64,000 nucleotides of DNA, from assembly GCF_004770475.1 (NCBI RefSeq), contig NZ_RQHK01000002.1, positions 598,001-662,000 of the forward strand, read 5' to 3'. Of the stretch, positions 23,667-32,941 are shown piece by piece (within the stretch, counting starts at the first letter, position 1; every line of letters begins with the position of its first letter). The notes beneath the pieces were generated by a model. It was not told the origin of the DNA. It worked only from the letters and a program-made list of their open reading frames with translations, and did no database searches. Source of the DNA: Leptospira mtsangambouensis. GTDB lineage: Bacteria; Spirochaetota; Leptospiria; Leptospirales; Leptospiraceae. Position numbers and translations under genes: made by a program.

Positions 23667-25742
23667 TTATGAAGTTTTTTCCCATTCGATAAGAACCATC
23701 GTTTGGTCATCCTCTTGTTCTTCTCTCCCTTGGAAGAGGAAAAGTTGGATGACAAGTTCGGCAAGCACTCTTTCCGATTCTTTCTGTGAGTAATCCACAA
23801 GAATCTTTTGGATTCGTTCCATTCCAAACTCTTCTCTAGTTTCATTTTTTTGTTCCAACATCCCGTCGGTAAAAAGTAAAATCCTATCTCCCATTGCCAT
23901 TTGGAATTGTTTTTGTGTATAGGGTTGGTCTTTTTTGAGACCAATGATATTTCCTGTTCGATCTAAAATGATTTGTTCCCCCGAGGACTGAAAGATTTGG
24001 TTGGGGTGACCAGCTGACGAATAGTAGACGGTTTTTGTTTTCGTATCTATATCTAATAAAAATCCAGAAAAAACAATTTTAAGACCAGAGAACTTATTTT
24101 GAATCTTTTGATTGAGATGGTTCATTAAATCATCTGTTTTGGTGATGAAACGTTTGATGGCTTCATATTCGGATTTAATGGCCATCGTATACAATGCCGC
24201 TTGAATTCCGTGCCCTGTCGCATCGGCGACAAAAAAACGAACGGTTCCATTATCCAATTCAAAGATATCATAAAAATCTCCACCCACTTCTCCTTGTGGT
24301 TGGAAATAAAGATGGATCTTCAAATGTTCAAATTTGATTCCATCTTCTGGAAGGATCTTTTGTTGGATTTTTTTGGCAAGAAGGAGGTCTTTTTTGATTC
24401 GATTCAAAGAAGAGTTTAATTGAAACGTTCTTTCCGAAACAATTTGTTCCAAATTTTCTGTGACTGCTAGTAAGGATTCATTGCTAATCTTTAAACTTTC
24501 AGCAAGTTCCTCTGCACGGATAAAAGCATTGGCAATCCGACTCGAAAGAATCAGAGATTGGATAAAAATAAAACAGAGTAGGGCATAAGGTGTCAGACCA
24601 ATCCCTCGGTTGTTTACACTGTGGCGCAAAATATCAAAGGCAACAGAAAATGCTAAAATAAGAAGTCCTAAAAAGAATAATTTGGAATTGGGCCTTTTGT
24701 TAAATACTGCCTTAAAGTTGATATGGATGACATAGCCGATTGTAAAAAATGCCAACACTTGGAATCCATACAATAAAATCGTAAACACAGATATCGGTAA
24801 AAATAACGTAAAAGAAAAAGCAATACTGGCAATGAGTACAGAACGTACATATTTTGGATTGGATTCTTTTGGAAATAGGGAATAGATAAAAAGTAGGAAG
24901 GTGGGAACAGCAAAATAAAAAGAGGCAAACTCGATTCGAAATGCAGTGGGCCAATGAAGGCTAGGAAAGAGTTCTAAAACATACCTTTCACCTGTAAAGG
25001 CGAGCCGAATCCCCAGTAAAAAACAAAAGACAGCAAAGTAAAATATAGAAGTTTCTTTTCTTTTGTAAAAGTACAATCCAAAATGATAAAGACCAATGAG
25101 AACAAGTGCTCCGAGCAAAAAAAGTTCACGTGCATTGGCGAGCATCTTCTCTCGGTCCAAAGCATTTTTATTTCCAAGGCTCGGAATGGCCCAAAACCCT
25201 CCGAAGTTGTTATCATAGTTGGCGATATGAAACACAAGTTCGATGACTTCATTGTCAGGGATAAGGGTATAATACTTGGATTTGATTCTTGGCGTATCAT
25301 CAAATTGGTTGATCCCCGGTTTTCCCTGTCCGCCAATCAAAATCCCATTGGCAAAAAAACGATAGGAGGAAGCAACATCGGGGATATAAATTCTTAATTC
25401 TTGTCCTACGGTTTGTTTACTAATATAAATGAACGCGCGTAAGGTGACGTGCCCTGTCCTTGGTAACTCTTCCCCACCAAATTCCTCGTCTTGCCAAGAA
25501 CTAGGGATGGCCAGATATCCTGTGAGTGGTTTTTCTCCATGAAAGGGGGGATAATGGAAATCACCATAATACAATTCCCATTCCCCTTGTAAGTCTACAA
25601 TGGTATCTTCTTTGAAAGTAAGTTCCCTTAAATCGAGAACCCCTTGGCGGAACCGGTGTGGTTCTTCCTGTTCCGGATTCAGACAGGCTAGCTGCAAAAC
25701 CAGGAGAGAAAAAACTCCCGTTAGTAGAATTAGTTTTCGCAT
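23667..25742 (-). CDS. 7TM signalling receptor with SpoIIE-type phosphatase domain
   Basis: 691 residues. A lipobox-like signal (LLVLQLAC near 20) precedes a 7TMR-DISM extracellular domain (about 30-180, ending in the GGFWAIPSLG block), then seven membrane helices (about 195-390), a helical linker (400-455) and a PP2C/SpoIIE phosphatase (about 460-690) with GGDFYDIFEL, FVADATGHG and LLFTDGMLEQ, the metal-binding Asp motifs. RsbU-type proteins of this sort dephosphorylate anti-anti-sigma factors to release a sigma factor or other partner. No STAS or anti-sigma gene is nearby, so its target is elsewhere. The input ligand is unknown. Confidence 0.88.
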   Translation of the reverse strand: MRKLILLTGVFSLLVLQLACLNPEQEEPHRFRQGVLDLRELTFKEDTIVDLQGEWELYYGDFHYPPFHGEKPLTGYLAIPSSWQDEEFGGEELPRTGHVTLRAFIYISKQTVGQELRIYIPDVASSYRFFANGILIGGQGKPGINQFDDTPRIKSKYYTLIPDNEVIELVFHIANYDNNFGGFWAIPSLGNKNALDREKMLANARELFLLGALVLIGLYHFGLYFYKRKETSIFYFAVFCFLLGIRLAFTGERYVLELFPSLHWPTAFRIEFASFYFAVPTFLLFIYSLFPKESNPKYVRSVLIASIAFSFTLFLPISVFTILLYGFQVLAFFTIGYVIHINFKAVFNKRPNSKLFFLGLLILAFSVAFDILRHSVNNRGIGLTPYALLCFIFIQSLILSSRIANAFIRAEELAESLKISNESLLAVTENLEQIVSERTFQLNSSLNRIKKDLLLAKKIQQKILPEDGIKFEHLKIHLYFQPQGEVGGDFYDIFELDNGTVRFFVADATGHGIQAALYTMAIKSEYEAIKRFITKTDDLMNHLNQKIQNKFSGLKIVFSGFLLDIDTKTKTVYYSSAGHPNQIFQSSGEQIILDRTGNIIGLKKDQPYTQKQFQMAMGDRILLFTDGMLEQKNETREEFGMERIQKILVDYSQKESERVLAELVIQLFLFQGREEQEDDQTMVLIEWEKTS

Positions 25743-25778
25743 AAACGGATTTTAGTTTTTTCTTTGTACAGGATAGAA

Positions 25779-27101
25779 CTAATTTCGTCCAGAATATCCT
25801 ATCACATCCATAAAAGCAGAAACAGAAAATACAGCCTTTCCTGGACCAGGTTCCCCGTATCCTGGAGGAGTGGGGAGGCCATAGTATTCAAAGGTTTCTT
25901 TCCAAGCCCGTAACAATTCACAAAAATACACAAGCGGTGGGCCTGCTTGTTGGCCAAGAGTTGTATATGGTTCTGGACACCATGCAGTGAATCTCGGAAC
26001 AATTCCTTTCGACATAAAAAAGTCTAAACCTTGTTTTGTGGAAGTGATGGCTTCGGCGACCGTTTTAAATCCCCATGGTTCGGAAAGTTCCACTCCACCC
26101 ACAAAGTTAGGAATTACATTTTCGGGACCAAAGACTTCTGCAGAATCCACAACCCTTCGAATCCAATTTTCATAACCAATCCAACTAGACTTTCCAGGAC
26201 AGATTTTTTCAAAGAGAGCTTTGTCCCAAACTTCATAGTTCGGGTGATAAATTTGGATCCCTGCATCTTTAAACTTTTGGCAGTCTTCTTTTTCAAAGGC
26301 TTGTGCCACCAGTTTTCCCATCCAACGTTTTGGGAATCTTGCTTCGATTGCCTCTGGATACTGGAGGTAAAAATCAACTTCTGATTTTTTCTTGAGGTTG
26401 GTAAGGACGGATCCACCCGTAATGGTATACACCTTAGCAATTTGGTCTTCCGCATCCACCCAAGAAAGGACTTCTAAAATATCTTCCACATCCTTCACAC
26501 CTGTGTAAGGTCGACCTGCCCCTTTTTGTTGGCGGTAGTTGTGGTTGATATCACAATAAGCACATTCTTCATCTTTTCCAAAGTATTGGCAGTTTCGAAA
26601 TACGGTGAGATACAAAAGGTAACCCCATTCAATCACAGGTGCTACCTCTCCCGGTAATTTTCCCGATTTGGTTTTGTGTCTGTACCAAGAAGGGATAGGA
26701 GGATACTCAGCACTCCCAATTTCCGTTTCTTCTAAATACAAAGTAGGAATTCCTTCCTTTGATTTCATTTTATAAGGAGAGTTCGGGTTGTTTCTTGTGG
26801 AGATCACTGTTTTTAAAAGGCCGAAATGACCACCTGAAATTTTGATCTCTTCTGGTGCTTTGGTATCGGCTCCGTCTTTTAAGTCAGCAAGCGGGATATG
26901 GTCGAAGGAAAAGATAAAATAGTCTTTGGATTTATAAGGATCTTTCACTTGAAAGGATTCGGGTAAAAAGTGAATGCCCTGTCTTAGGATGTCTTGTTTG
27001 ACAATGGCTTCCATTGGTAGGTCTTTGTACAACCTTTCCATTTCTTCCAGGAGTTTGATGGAGGAGGCGGGTCTTTGGTTCAGTGTAGAGGTTTCAGCCA
27101 T
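25779..27101 (-). CDS. Atypical radical SAM protein
   Basis: 440 residues, soluble. The likely iron-sulphur site is NCQYFGKDEECAYCD near 175, that is CX8CX2C instead of the usual CX3CX2C, followed by the polar block INHNYRQQKG. Later segments look like radical SAM barrel parts: YTITGGSVLT (GG motif), IYHPNYEVWDKALFE, and NVIPNFVGGVEL near 330. The first 140 residues are not recognised. No substrate peptide, cofactor pathway or partner gene lies next to it, so the reaction cannot be guessed. Conservation of a third ligand from elsewhere in the chain is possible. Confidence 0.7.
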   Translation of the reverse strand: MAETSTLNQRPASSIKLLEEMERLYKDLPMEAIVKQDILRQGIHFLPESFQVKDPYKSKDYFIFSFDHIPLADLKDGADTKAPEEIKISGGHFGLLKTVISTRNNPNSPYKMKSKEGIPTLYLEETEIGSAEYPPIPSWYRHKTKSGKLPGEVAPVIEWGYLLYLTVFRNCQYFGKDEECAYCDINHNYRQQKGAGRPYTGVKDVEDILEVLSWVDAEDQIAKVYTITGGSVLTNLKKKSEVDFYLQYPEAIEARFPKRWMGKLVAQAFEKEDCQKFKDAGIQIYHPNYEVWDKALFEKICPGKSSWIGYENWIRRVVDSAEVFGPENVIPNFVGGVELSEPWGFKTVAEAITSTKQGLDFFMSKGIVPRFTAWCPEPYTTLGQQAGPPLVYFCELLRAWKETFEYYGLPTPPGYGEPGPGKAVFSVSAFMDVIGYSGRN

Positions 27102-27253
27102 AATGGGAGTTTTTTTCTTCCTGTATCTTAGACAAAGCGATTTTCAAAGGAAAACCCCTTCTTTTCCCTTGAAAATGCCCCGATTCAGGGAAAAATGCTG
27201 AATATTCGTTTACAAATCCGGTCACTAAATTATTTTTTTTCCGAACTAATGAA

Positions 27254-27277
27254 ATTTTTTTCATTCTAGAAAAAAAT
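27254..27277. other. Perfect inverted repeat upstream of the FecR lipoprotein gene
   Basis: Arms ATTTTTTTC (27254-27262) and GAAAAAAAT (27269-27277) are exact inverted copies with a 6-base centre. A second inverted repeat, TTTTCCCT/AGGGAAAA, is at 27162-27194. Both lie in the 257-base gap before the gene and may be operators or transcript hairpins; neither resembles a standard terminator for either flank. Confidence 0.35.
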
Positions 27278-27358
27278 ACAAAAAAGCTGGGAATTTCTAA
27301 ACCCTCAGTTTGTTGATTAGAGTAACGAAAGTTGAATTTCACTAAGGGACAGGACGAT

Positions 27359-28540
27359 ATGAAAGCATCGAAACTAACCATAATGGGCTTAGCACTTCTT
27401 TTCACTGGTCTTACAGTTTGTAAGAAACCAGATGCAGAAGTGTCTGAAGCACCAAAAAAACCAGCAGATTTATCTGCGGTAGTCGTATTTGCGGTCGGAG
27501 ATTCAAAAATCCAACACGCAGACCAAACAGAAGAAAAAGCACAGCTTGGTGCCCTTCTGAAATCCGGGGATAACGTAGTCACAGGCGACAATGGAAAAGT
27601 AGACATCCAATTTGCGGATGGATCGAGCATTCGTATCTCTCCTAAGTCCGCGATTGACTTTGCGAAACTCTCCCAAGACAATTCTGGAACTACAGACACT
27701 CAAATTGCTCTGGTTTCAGGAAAGGTATTTGCGAAAGTCAACAAAGCTAAGAAAGAAGACAACTTTACTGTCGTAACACCAACTGCGATTGCGGGTGTGC
27801 GAGGAACGTCTTTTATCGTAGAAGCTGCAGAGGGAAAACCTGCGAAAGTAAAAGTAGTTGAAGGTGCGGTTGCATTTGCTCCACGTGTTCCTGCTCTAGA
27901 AAAACTTTCTACAGAAGAAATCTCTGGAAATGCTGACTTGAAAAAACTCCAAGAGTCTCTTGCAAAAGCAGAAGTCATCCTAGAGAAAGACCAAGCATCC
28001 ACTCAATCTGCAAAATCTGCTGATCTTGCAAAGGCTGCTGACATCCAAACTTTGGACTTGAACAAAGCTTTCAAAACTTCTGAAAAAGAGAAGTTGGTTG
28101 TTGAAAATGCAAAACTCACTAAGAACGAAGAGCAAGAAATCAAAACCATCGTAACAGTTGATAAAAAAACTGCAGAAGAAATTGCAAAACTTAGCGAAAC
28201 AGCTCAAACTGAAAAGTTAGATGAGTTGAAAAAACAAGAAATTGATGCTAAGAGACATGCAATCGAAGGTGAAGTTGCAAAACGCCAAGAAGAAGAGAAG
28301 AAAAAATTCGAAGATTCTTTGGCTAACCAACCTAAAGAATTTAAGTCTAAAAAAGACATCGTAAACTACTACGAAAGAATTGAAAAAATCGTTCTAGTAG
28401 ACGGAAAAACAGTGATTGGAGCGATCATCAACCAAGAAAACGGACAGTTGATTGTTCACACTGAAAATGGTGTTAAGAGAATTGATATGGATAATGTAGA
28501 AGAAGTCATTTACGACCTTCAACAAAAATCTAAATTCTAA
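27359..28540 (+). CDS. FecR-domain lipoprotein (LipL45-like)
   Basis: 393 residues from ATG at 27359, which has an AGGA ribosome site 5 bases upstream; a TTG at 27332 is less likely. The lipobox is LFTGLTVC (Cys near 21). A FecR domain covers about 45-185: FADGSSIRISPKSAIDF, LVSGKVFAKV, and TPTAIAGVRGTSFIVE, the family's most conserved block. A long charged helical region (190-330) follows, probably coiled coil, then a short C-terminal beta part (VLVDGKTVIGAI). Leptospira LipL45 has the same lipobox-plus-FecR layout. It is probably an abundant envelope lipoprotein; there is no sigma/TonB partner nearby, so it is not a classic FecR signaller. Confidence 0.83.
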   Translation: MKASKLTIMGLALLFTGLTVCKKPDAEVSEAPKKPADLSAVVVFAVGDSKIQHADQTEEKAQLGALLKSGDNVVTGDNGKVDIQFADGSSIRISPKSAIDFAKLSQDNSGTTDTQIALVSGKVFAKVNKAKKEDNFTVVTPTAIAGVRGTSFIVEAAEGKPAKVKVVEGAVAFAPRVPALEKLSTEEISGNADLKKLQESLAKAEVILEKDQASTQSAKSADLAKAADIQTLDLNKAFKTSEKEKLVVENAKLTKNEEQEIKTIVTVDKKTAEEIAKLSETAQTEKLDELKKQEIDAKRHAIEGEVAKRQEEEKKKFEDSLANQPKEFKSKKDIVNYYERIEKIVLVDGKTVIGAIINQENGQLIVHTENGVKRIDMDNVEEVIYDLQQKSKF

Positions 28541-28565
28541 ATAAACCAACCCTTACGTAGAAAAG

Positions 28566-28597
28566 AAGCCTGGAGAAAAATCTTCAGGCTTTTTTTA
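28566..28597 (+). terminator. Rho-independent terminator after the FecR lipoprotein gene
   Basis: AAGCCTG and CAGGCTT arms, extended by AGA/TCT, form a strong hairpin followed by a run of T, 26 bases after the stop codon. Confidence 0.9.
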
Positions 28598-28630
28598 TGT
28601 ACTATTGTTTTTTTGTTATTTAAACGCTGA

Positions 28631-28927
28631 TCAATTTTCTTTGGATTTGTATTCGTTCCAAAGAATACGGATGGCACTGATGAGTGGACTTGCTTCAATT
28701 AATAGTAAGTTGGATTCGTATTTCACAAGTAAGGTGCTATTTCCAAATCGATCCATTTCTCCCCATTCTACTTGTAAATCAGGCAAATGAGATAAGGCTT
28801 TTTGGATGAGGACTTTTACTTCAAAGTCAGTTAAGGTCTCTCCGATTTCGCTTAGGTCTTTTAATATGGAGAAAAAGAAAGTTTTGGCAAGTTCCTCCCT
28901 AAACGCCTCTAATTGTTCCTGGTCCAT
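28631..28927 (-). CDS. Small hypothetical protein
   Basis: 98 residues, acidic, soluble, starting MDQEQLEAFREELAKTFFF. The second half LQVEWGEMDRFGNSTLLVKY looks like a beta hairpin, the first half is helical. No signal peptide or metal motif. Its start is 20 bases downstream of the lipA stop on the same strand, so it is probably co-transcribed with lipA. I do not recognise the family and would not infer a lipoylation role from position alone. Confidence 0.55.
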   Translation of the reverse strand: MDQEQLEAFREELAKTFFFSILKDLSEIGETLTDFEVKVLIQKALSHLPDLQVEWGEMDRFGNSTLLVKYESNLLLIEASPLISAIRILWNEYKSKEN

Positions 28928-28946
28928 ACTTTATGTTTCGGACCAA

Positions 28947-29852
28947 TCAGTTTGCTTCGTCTGAAAAATATTCCTCTGCATGGTAGGAAGACCGAACGAG
29001 TGGGCCAGAGGCTACTGTTTTGAATCCAGTTCGGTAAGCAAATTCCTTCCAAAATTCAAAAGCTTCGGGTTTTATAAATTCTTGCACAGGGTAGTGGGTG
29101 GGGCCGGGTTGAAGGTATTGGCCAATGGTAAGCATGCGAACTCCATGTTGGAAAAGATCTTCCAAACATTGTTTTACGTCTTCTTCCCTTTCCCCAAGTC
29201 CTAAAATGAGTCCACTTTTTGTAAGGAAACCGTGTTTTGCAATGTGAGCTAAAACCTCAAGTGAACGTTTGTAGTTTTTCTGTGGTGTGATAGTGGGGAA
29301 AAGTCGCTCCACAGTTTCAATGTTGTGATTGATGATATTGGGTTTTGTCGCATAGAGAATTTGTAAGGATTCCTCTTTGGCTTTAAAATCGGGGATCAGC
29401 ACTTCGATCGAACAAGTCGGACGATAGGTTTTGATTTTGGTTATGGTTTCTGCAAAGTGGCCTGCTCCCCCATCTTTGAGATCGTCACGGTTGACGGCAG
29501 TAAGCACCACATGTCGTAATTCCAGTTCTGCTACGGATCTTGCCACTCGTTCCGGTTCTTCTAAATCGAGGGGATTTGGTTTTCCAAAGGCAACATCACA
29601 GTATTGGCATCGCCTTGTACAAATATCCCCTGACAACATATAGGTCGCAGTCCTGCGGTTCCAGCAGTGGTTAAGGTTCGGGCAACTGGCGGATTCGCAA
29701 ACTGTATGTAGTTTTTTGGATTCGACCTCTTCTCGCACTTTGGATAGGGCATCCCCTTCCGTGGGAAAACTCACTCTCACTTTCATCCAGGAAGGAAGGT
29801 CCACCCGGGGGCTGATATTTTTAGAGCGAGGTTTCTTTTTTAGCGGATTCAT
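28947..29852 (-). CDS. lipA: Lipoyl synthase
   Basis: 301 residues from ATG at 29852 (MNPLKKKPRSK), the normal LipA length; longer upstream starts run across the divergent gene. It has both clusters of the family: CESASCPNLNHC (CX4CX5C, auxiliary cluster) and CTRRCQYC (CX3CX2C, radical SAM cluster), then TAVNRDDLKDGGA and GLILGLGE. The C-terminal GPLVRSSYHAEE carries the conserved RSSY Ser that binds the auxiliary cluster. It inserts two sulphurs into the octanoyl group of lipoyl domains. Confidence 0.95.
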   Translation of the reverse strand: MNPLKKKPRSKNISPRVDLPSWMKVRVSFPTEGDALSKVREEVESKKLHTVCESASCPNLNHCWNRRTATYMLSGDICTRRCQYCDVAFGKPNPLDLEEPERVARSVAELELRHVVLTAVNRDDLKDGGAGHFAETITKIKTYRPTCSIEVLIPDFKAKEESLQILYATKPNIINHNIETVERLFPTITPQKNYKRSLEVLAHIAKHGFLTKSGLILGLGEREEDVKQCLEDLFQHGVRMLTIGQYLQPGPTHYPVQEFIKPEAFEFWKEFAYRTGFKTVASGPLVRSSYHAEEYFSDEAN

Positions 29853-29901
29853 ACCTTCTTTAGACTTTTTGAAATGAGGCCACTTTGTAAAATGGAAAAT
29901 C

Positions 29902-30645
29902 ATGAGGATCAACGCATTTCTAGCCAAATTAGGTCTCGGTTCCCGTAGGAAAGTAGAAGAGTTGGTTCTCTCCGGAAGAATCAAAGTCAATGGAAGTACC
30001 ATCACAGACCTTTCGTTTCAGGTTTCTTTAGAGGATTCGGTGAGTTTTGATGGCAAAGCAGTGCAAATGGAAGAGGAGTCGACCAAACGACCCAAAATCA
30101 TTGCTTTCAATAAACCTGCTGGTTACTTAACTTCCCACGAAGACAAATTCCACGAAAATACTATTTTTTCCCTTCTTCCGGAAGGTTTCCAAAAATACAA
30201 TTATGCCGGTCGTTTGGATTTGGATTCTCGCGGACTTTTGCTTTTATCCATTGATGGAGATTTTATTCAAAAAGTCACACACCCAAGAAACAAAATAGAT
30301 AAAGAGTATATCATCAGTTTAAAACAACCAGTGGCGTGGAAGGCCATTGCCGATGAGTTTATGTTAGGTGTAAGAGAAGGTGGTGATACTCTTCGGGCTC
30401 TGTCAGTAAAACCAGCAAATGTAGTCCCCGAAAAAACAGCCCCCGGTTTCACGAGTTACCTAAGTATCATCCTAAAAGAAGGGAAAAAACGCCAAATTCG
30501 CAGAATGTGCAAGGCAAAGGAAATGGTAGTTCTCGATCTCTATCGGATTCGGATCGGAAAATTGGATTTACGCGATTTTGTTCTGGATGAAGGGAAATAT
30601 AAAGTTGTGACCGAAGAACAGGTTCTTGGAAAACCAACTGCTTAA
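29902..30645 (+). CDS. Pseudouridine synthase of the RsuA/RluB/E/F family
   Basis: 247 residues. An S4 RNA-binding domain opens it (MRINAFLAKLGLGSRRKVEE ... GRIKVNG) and the catalytic domain has GRLDLDSRGLLLLS near 110, with the essential Asp, plus KKRQIRRMC near 195. It isomerises uridine in ribosomal RNA; which site cannot be told, though the size suits RluB or RsuA. The ATG has a GGA 6 bases upstream. It is divergent from lipA with only about 49 bases between starts. Confidence 0.9.
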   Translation: MRINAFLAKLGLGSRRKVEELVLSGRIKVNGSTITDLSFQVSLEDSVSFDGKAVQMEEESTKRPKIIAFNKPAGYLTSHEDKFHENTIFSLLPEGFQKYNYAGRLDLDSRGLLLLSIDGDFIQKVTHPRNKIDKEYIISLKQPVAWKAIADEFMLGVREGGDTLRALSVKPANVVPEKTAPGFTSYLSIILKEGKKRQIRRMCKAKEMVVLDLYRIRIGKLDLRDFVLDEGKYKVVTEEQVLGKPTA

Positions 30646-30701
30646 TTTAGTTGAAGAATCCAATCCGCTCTTAAAATTGTGAGGTTAGGGGATTTGTTTT
30701 T

Positions 30702-31727
30702 TTGAAATCAAAACCGTTTTTATTTTATCCTGTGGTTCTGTTTCTTTTTATCTTTCTTGTAGATAAAATTTTTCTTTTGCCTGTCTTCCATCATGATTTC
30801 CTTCAGGCCGGGAATTCGGTTTTTTATTACCAAAGAAAGGTTCTGGTCGATCGGTTACTCGCAGACAAGGAGGCACAAGAAAAAAACCTCGCACTTGTTT
30901 TTGGTGACTCTCGGTCCTATCCTTTTTCTGAATTAGGAATTCCAGATCCTTATAAGAAAACTTGGACTCTCTATAATTTCAGTAGCCCACAAGGAATTCC
31001 GATGAATTCCTATATCCAATTAAAAGAATTATTGGAAAAGGGTGTCACTCCTGAGTTTGTCATTCTTTCTCTCAGTCCAGAAGCTTTTGATGATAATAAA
31101 GGTTTTATCCTTTCCCCATTCCTTCGCATGGGTTGTAACAAAGAATGTTTGGATATCGTATGGAAAGACATCCCTCTCAAAGAAAAATGGACATATTTTT
31201 TGGATAAACTTTTTGTGATCCGAAGTATGGAGTTGAATTTATCTTTATTCAGTTCTCGCCTCAAACAGGGAAAATTAAAAGAATACAATCCTCGATACAA
31301 CCAAGAGTTCCAACTCATCAACTTCAGTAAAGGTGAGTATCTAATGTATGGAGTTCAGTCCAATCCGATTGAAAAAATCAAAAAAGACACAGTTCGTATT
31401 GGAAGTTTGTATATGAGCACCTATACTTTGGGAGAATCCCAAAAACCTTATGTAGAAGCTTTTTTAGACCTCACTCGTAAAAATAAAATTAAAACTTTGG
31501 TTCTTTGGCCAAAGGTTTATAGCGACTATTATAAATATTATGAAAAGTTTCATATAAAAGAAGTTTGGTGGGAACCGATTGAATTGCTTACCACATCTTA
31601 CGGTGCCCACACACTCAATTGGAACAAGGAAGGCACTTGTGATTTATTTAACGATGCCTCTCACCAATCCGCTTTTTGTTTTATCGACCAAATGAAAGAT
31701 ATTTGGGTAAGTTACGCTGAAAAGTAG
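30702..31727 (+). CDS. DUF1574 family protein, SGNH-like
   Basis: 341 residues. One N-terminal membrane segment (about 6-24, FLFYPVVLFLFIFLVDKIF) precedes a soluble domain with VFGDSRSYPFSELG near 67, which resembles the GDS motif of SGNH hydrolases, and later FVILSLSPEAFDD. This matches the Leptospira DUF1574 family, found in several copies in that genus; function unproven, possibly acyl or sugar modification in the envelope. There is no ATG; TTG at 30702 after AGGGGA is the likely start. It supports assignment to Leptospira. Confidence 0.72.
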   Translation: MKSKPFLFYPVVLFLFIFLVDKIFLLPVFHHDFLQAGNSVFYYQRKVLVDRLLADKEAQEKNLALVFGDSRSYPFSELGIPDPYKKTWTLYNFSSPQGIPMNSYIQLKELLEKGVTPEFVILSLSPEAFDDNKGFILSPFLRMGCNKECLDIVWKDIPLKEKWTYFLDKLFVIRSMELNLSLFSSRLKQGKLKEYNPRYNQEFQLINFSKGEYLMYGVQSNPIEKIKKDTVRIGSLYMSTYTLGESQKPYVEAFLDLTRKNKIKTLVLWPKVYSDYYKYYEKFHIKEVWWEPIELLTTSYGAHTLNWNKEGTCDLFNDASHQSAFCFIDQMKDIWVSYAEK

Positions 31728-31767
31728 ATTTAAGAACATTCCTTATAAAATCAAAGCCCCCCTTCGA

Positions 31768-32241
31768 GTGGACCGTCCCAAACGGTCCCTTCGGTTTGCG
31801 ATTTGGAGTTTGATTAGTAGTACTGTTTCCATCTGGTCCATCCTTGCGATTACAAACTTATCAGGACATTCTCTTCTGATTGGTTCGTTTGGAGCTACGG
31901 CGGTGTTACTTTTCGCTGTACCGGATGCACCTCTTTCCCAACCCCGAAATTTGATTGGTGGGCATTTGATCTCGGCTACCATTGCTGTGATCCTTGTGGC
32001 AACTCTCGGTACCAACTTTTTTACCATTGGAGTTTCTGTCGGACTTTCGATTTTTGTGATGTATTTAACGCACACCTTACACCCGCCAGGTGGTGCAACT
32101 GCAATGATTGGAGTTCTTGGAGGAGTGGGTGTGGATTTTATATTGTTTCCCGTTTTGATTGGGGTGATGATCCTACTCGTGAATGCACTCGTAGTGAATA
32201 ATTTGGTCCACCACCGAAAGTATCCGGTGGTGTGGTTTTAA
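31768..32241 (+). CDS. HPP family membrane protein
   Basis: 157 residues from GTG at 31768. Four or five membrane helices contain the defining HTLHPPGGATAMIGVLGG motif near 105 and the GSFGATAVLLFA block near 37. HPP proteins are small integral membrane proteins; some plant and cyanobacterial members transport nitrite into plastids or cells, but most are untested. The frame stays open upstream with basic residues up to 31717, where a CTG would overlap the previous gene, so the true start may be earlier. Confidence 0.85.
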   Translation: MDRPKRSLRFAIWSLISSTVSIWSILAITNLSGHSLLIGSFGATAVLLFAVPDAPLSQPRNLIGGHLISATIAVILVATLGTNFFTIGVSVGLSIFVMYLTHTLHPPGGATAMIGVLGGVGVDFILFPVLIGVMILLVNALVVNNLVHHRKYPVVWF

Positions 32242-32245
32242 GTTT

Positions 32246-32890
32246 TTACCAGTTTAATTTTTTTGAATCTTCAACAAACTTCGCAAGACCACTATCAGTG
32301 AGTGGGTGTTTGAAAAGCATTTCAAATACAGAATACGGTAGGGTTACACAATCTGCTCCACGAAGTGCTACTTCTTTGAAATGGATGGGATGGCGAACCG
32401 ATGCTGCAAGGATTTGTGTTTCGATTCCATAGTTGTCATAAATGTCTCGGATTTCAGAGATGAGTTCCAATCCATCATATCCAATATCATCCAAACGACC
32501 CACAAAAGGGGAGATGAAACTTGCTCCAGCTTTGGCTGCAAGTAAAGCTTGGTTGGCAGTGAAACATAAGGTTACATTGGTTTGGATTCCTTGGTCAGAG
32601 AACGCTTTTACTGCTTTGATTCCTTCTGGAATTAAGGGAACTTTTACGACAACGTTTTCTGCAATTTTAGAAAGTTCTAAACCTTCTTTGATCATTGTAG
32701 GAGCGTCAGTGGCGAGAACTTCTGCACTCACTGGTCCTTTTACAAAACTACAAATTTCTTTGATGACTTCCGTGAACTTACGGCCGGATTTTGCGATGAT
32801 GGATGGGTTTGTGGTGATCCCATCTAGGAGACCAAGTTCATGGACTTTTTTGATTTCGTCTATGTTGGCTGTGTCTAAAAATAAATTCAT
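32246..32890 (-). CDS. Small transaldolase (TalC / fructose-6-phosphate aldolase-like)
   Basis: 214 residues from ATG at 32890 ([13 protein letters not shown]), the usual start. The motifs are those of the short single-domain transaldolase subfamily: [11 protein letters not shown] near 30, the Schiff-base lysine in VVVKVPL near 85, [16 protein letters not shown] and ILAASVRHP. It transfers dihydroxyacetone units in the pentose phosphate pathway or acts as F6P aldolase; the sequence does not separate these. It is convergent with the HPP gene, leaving only 4 bases between stops. Confidence 0.9.
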   Translation of the reverse strand: MNLFLDTANIDEIKKVHELGLLDGITTNPSIIAKSGRKFTEVIKEICSFVKGPVSAEVLATDAPTMIKEGLELSKIAENVVVKVPLIPEGIKAVKAFSDQGIQTNVTLCFTANQALLAAKAGASFISPFVGRLDDIGYDGLELISEIRDIYDNYGIETQILAASVRHPIHFKEVALRGADCVTLPYSVFEMLFKHPLTDSGLAKFVEDSKKLNW

Positions 32891-32941
32891 TTTGCCTCGT
32901 CTGGATGGCCTGGTAGAACCAAGCCTCACGAGACAGGGTAA

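Noticed and set aside
31743..32075. Minus-strand open frame of about 110 codons opposite the HPP gene
   Set aside because: It is antisense to a clear HPP-family gene, basic and low in structure, with no ribosome site; a shadow frame.
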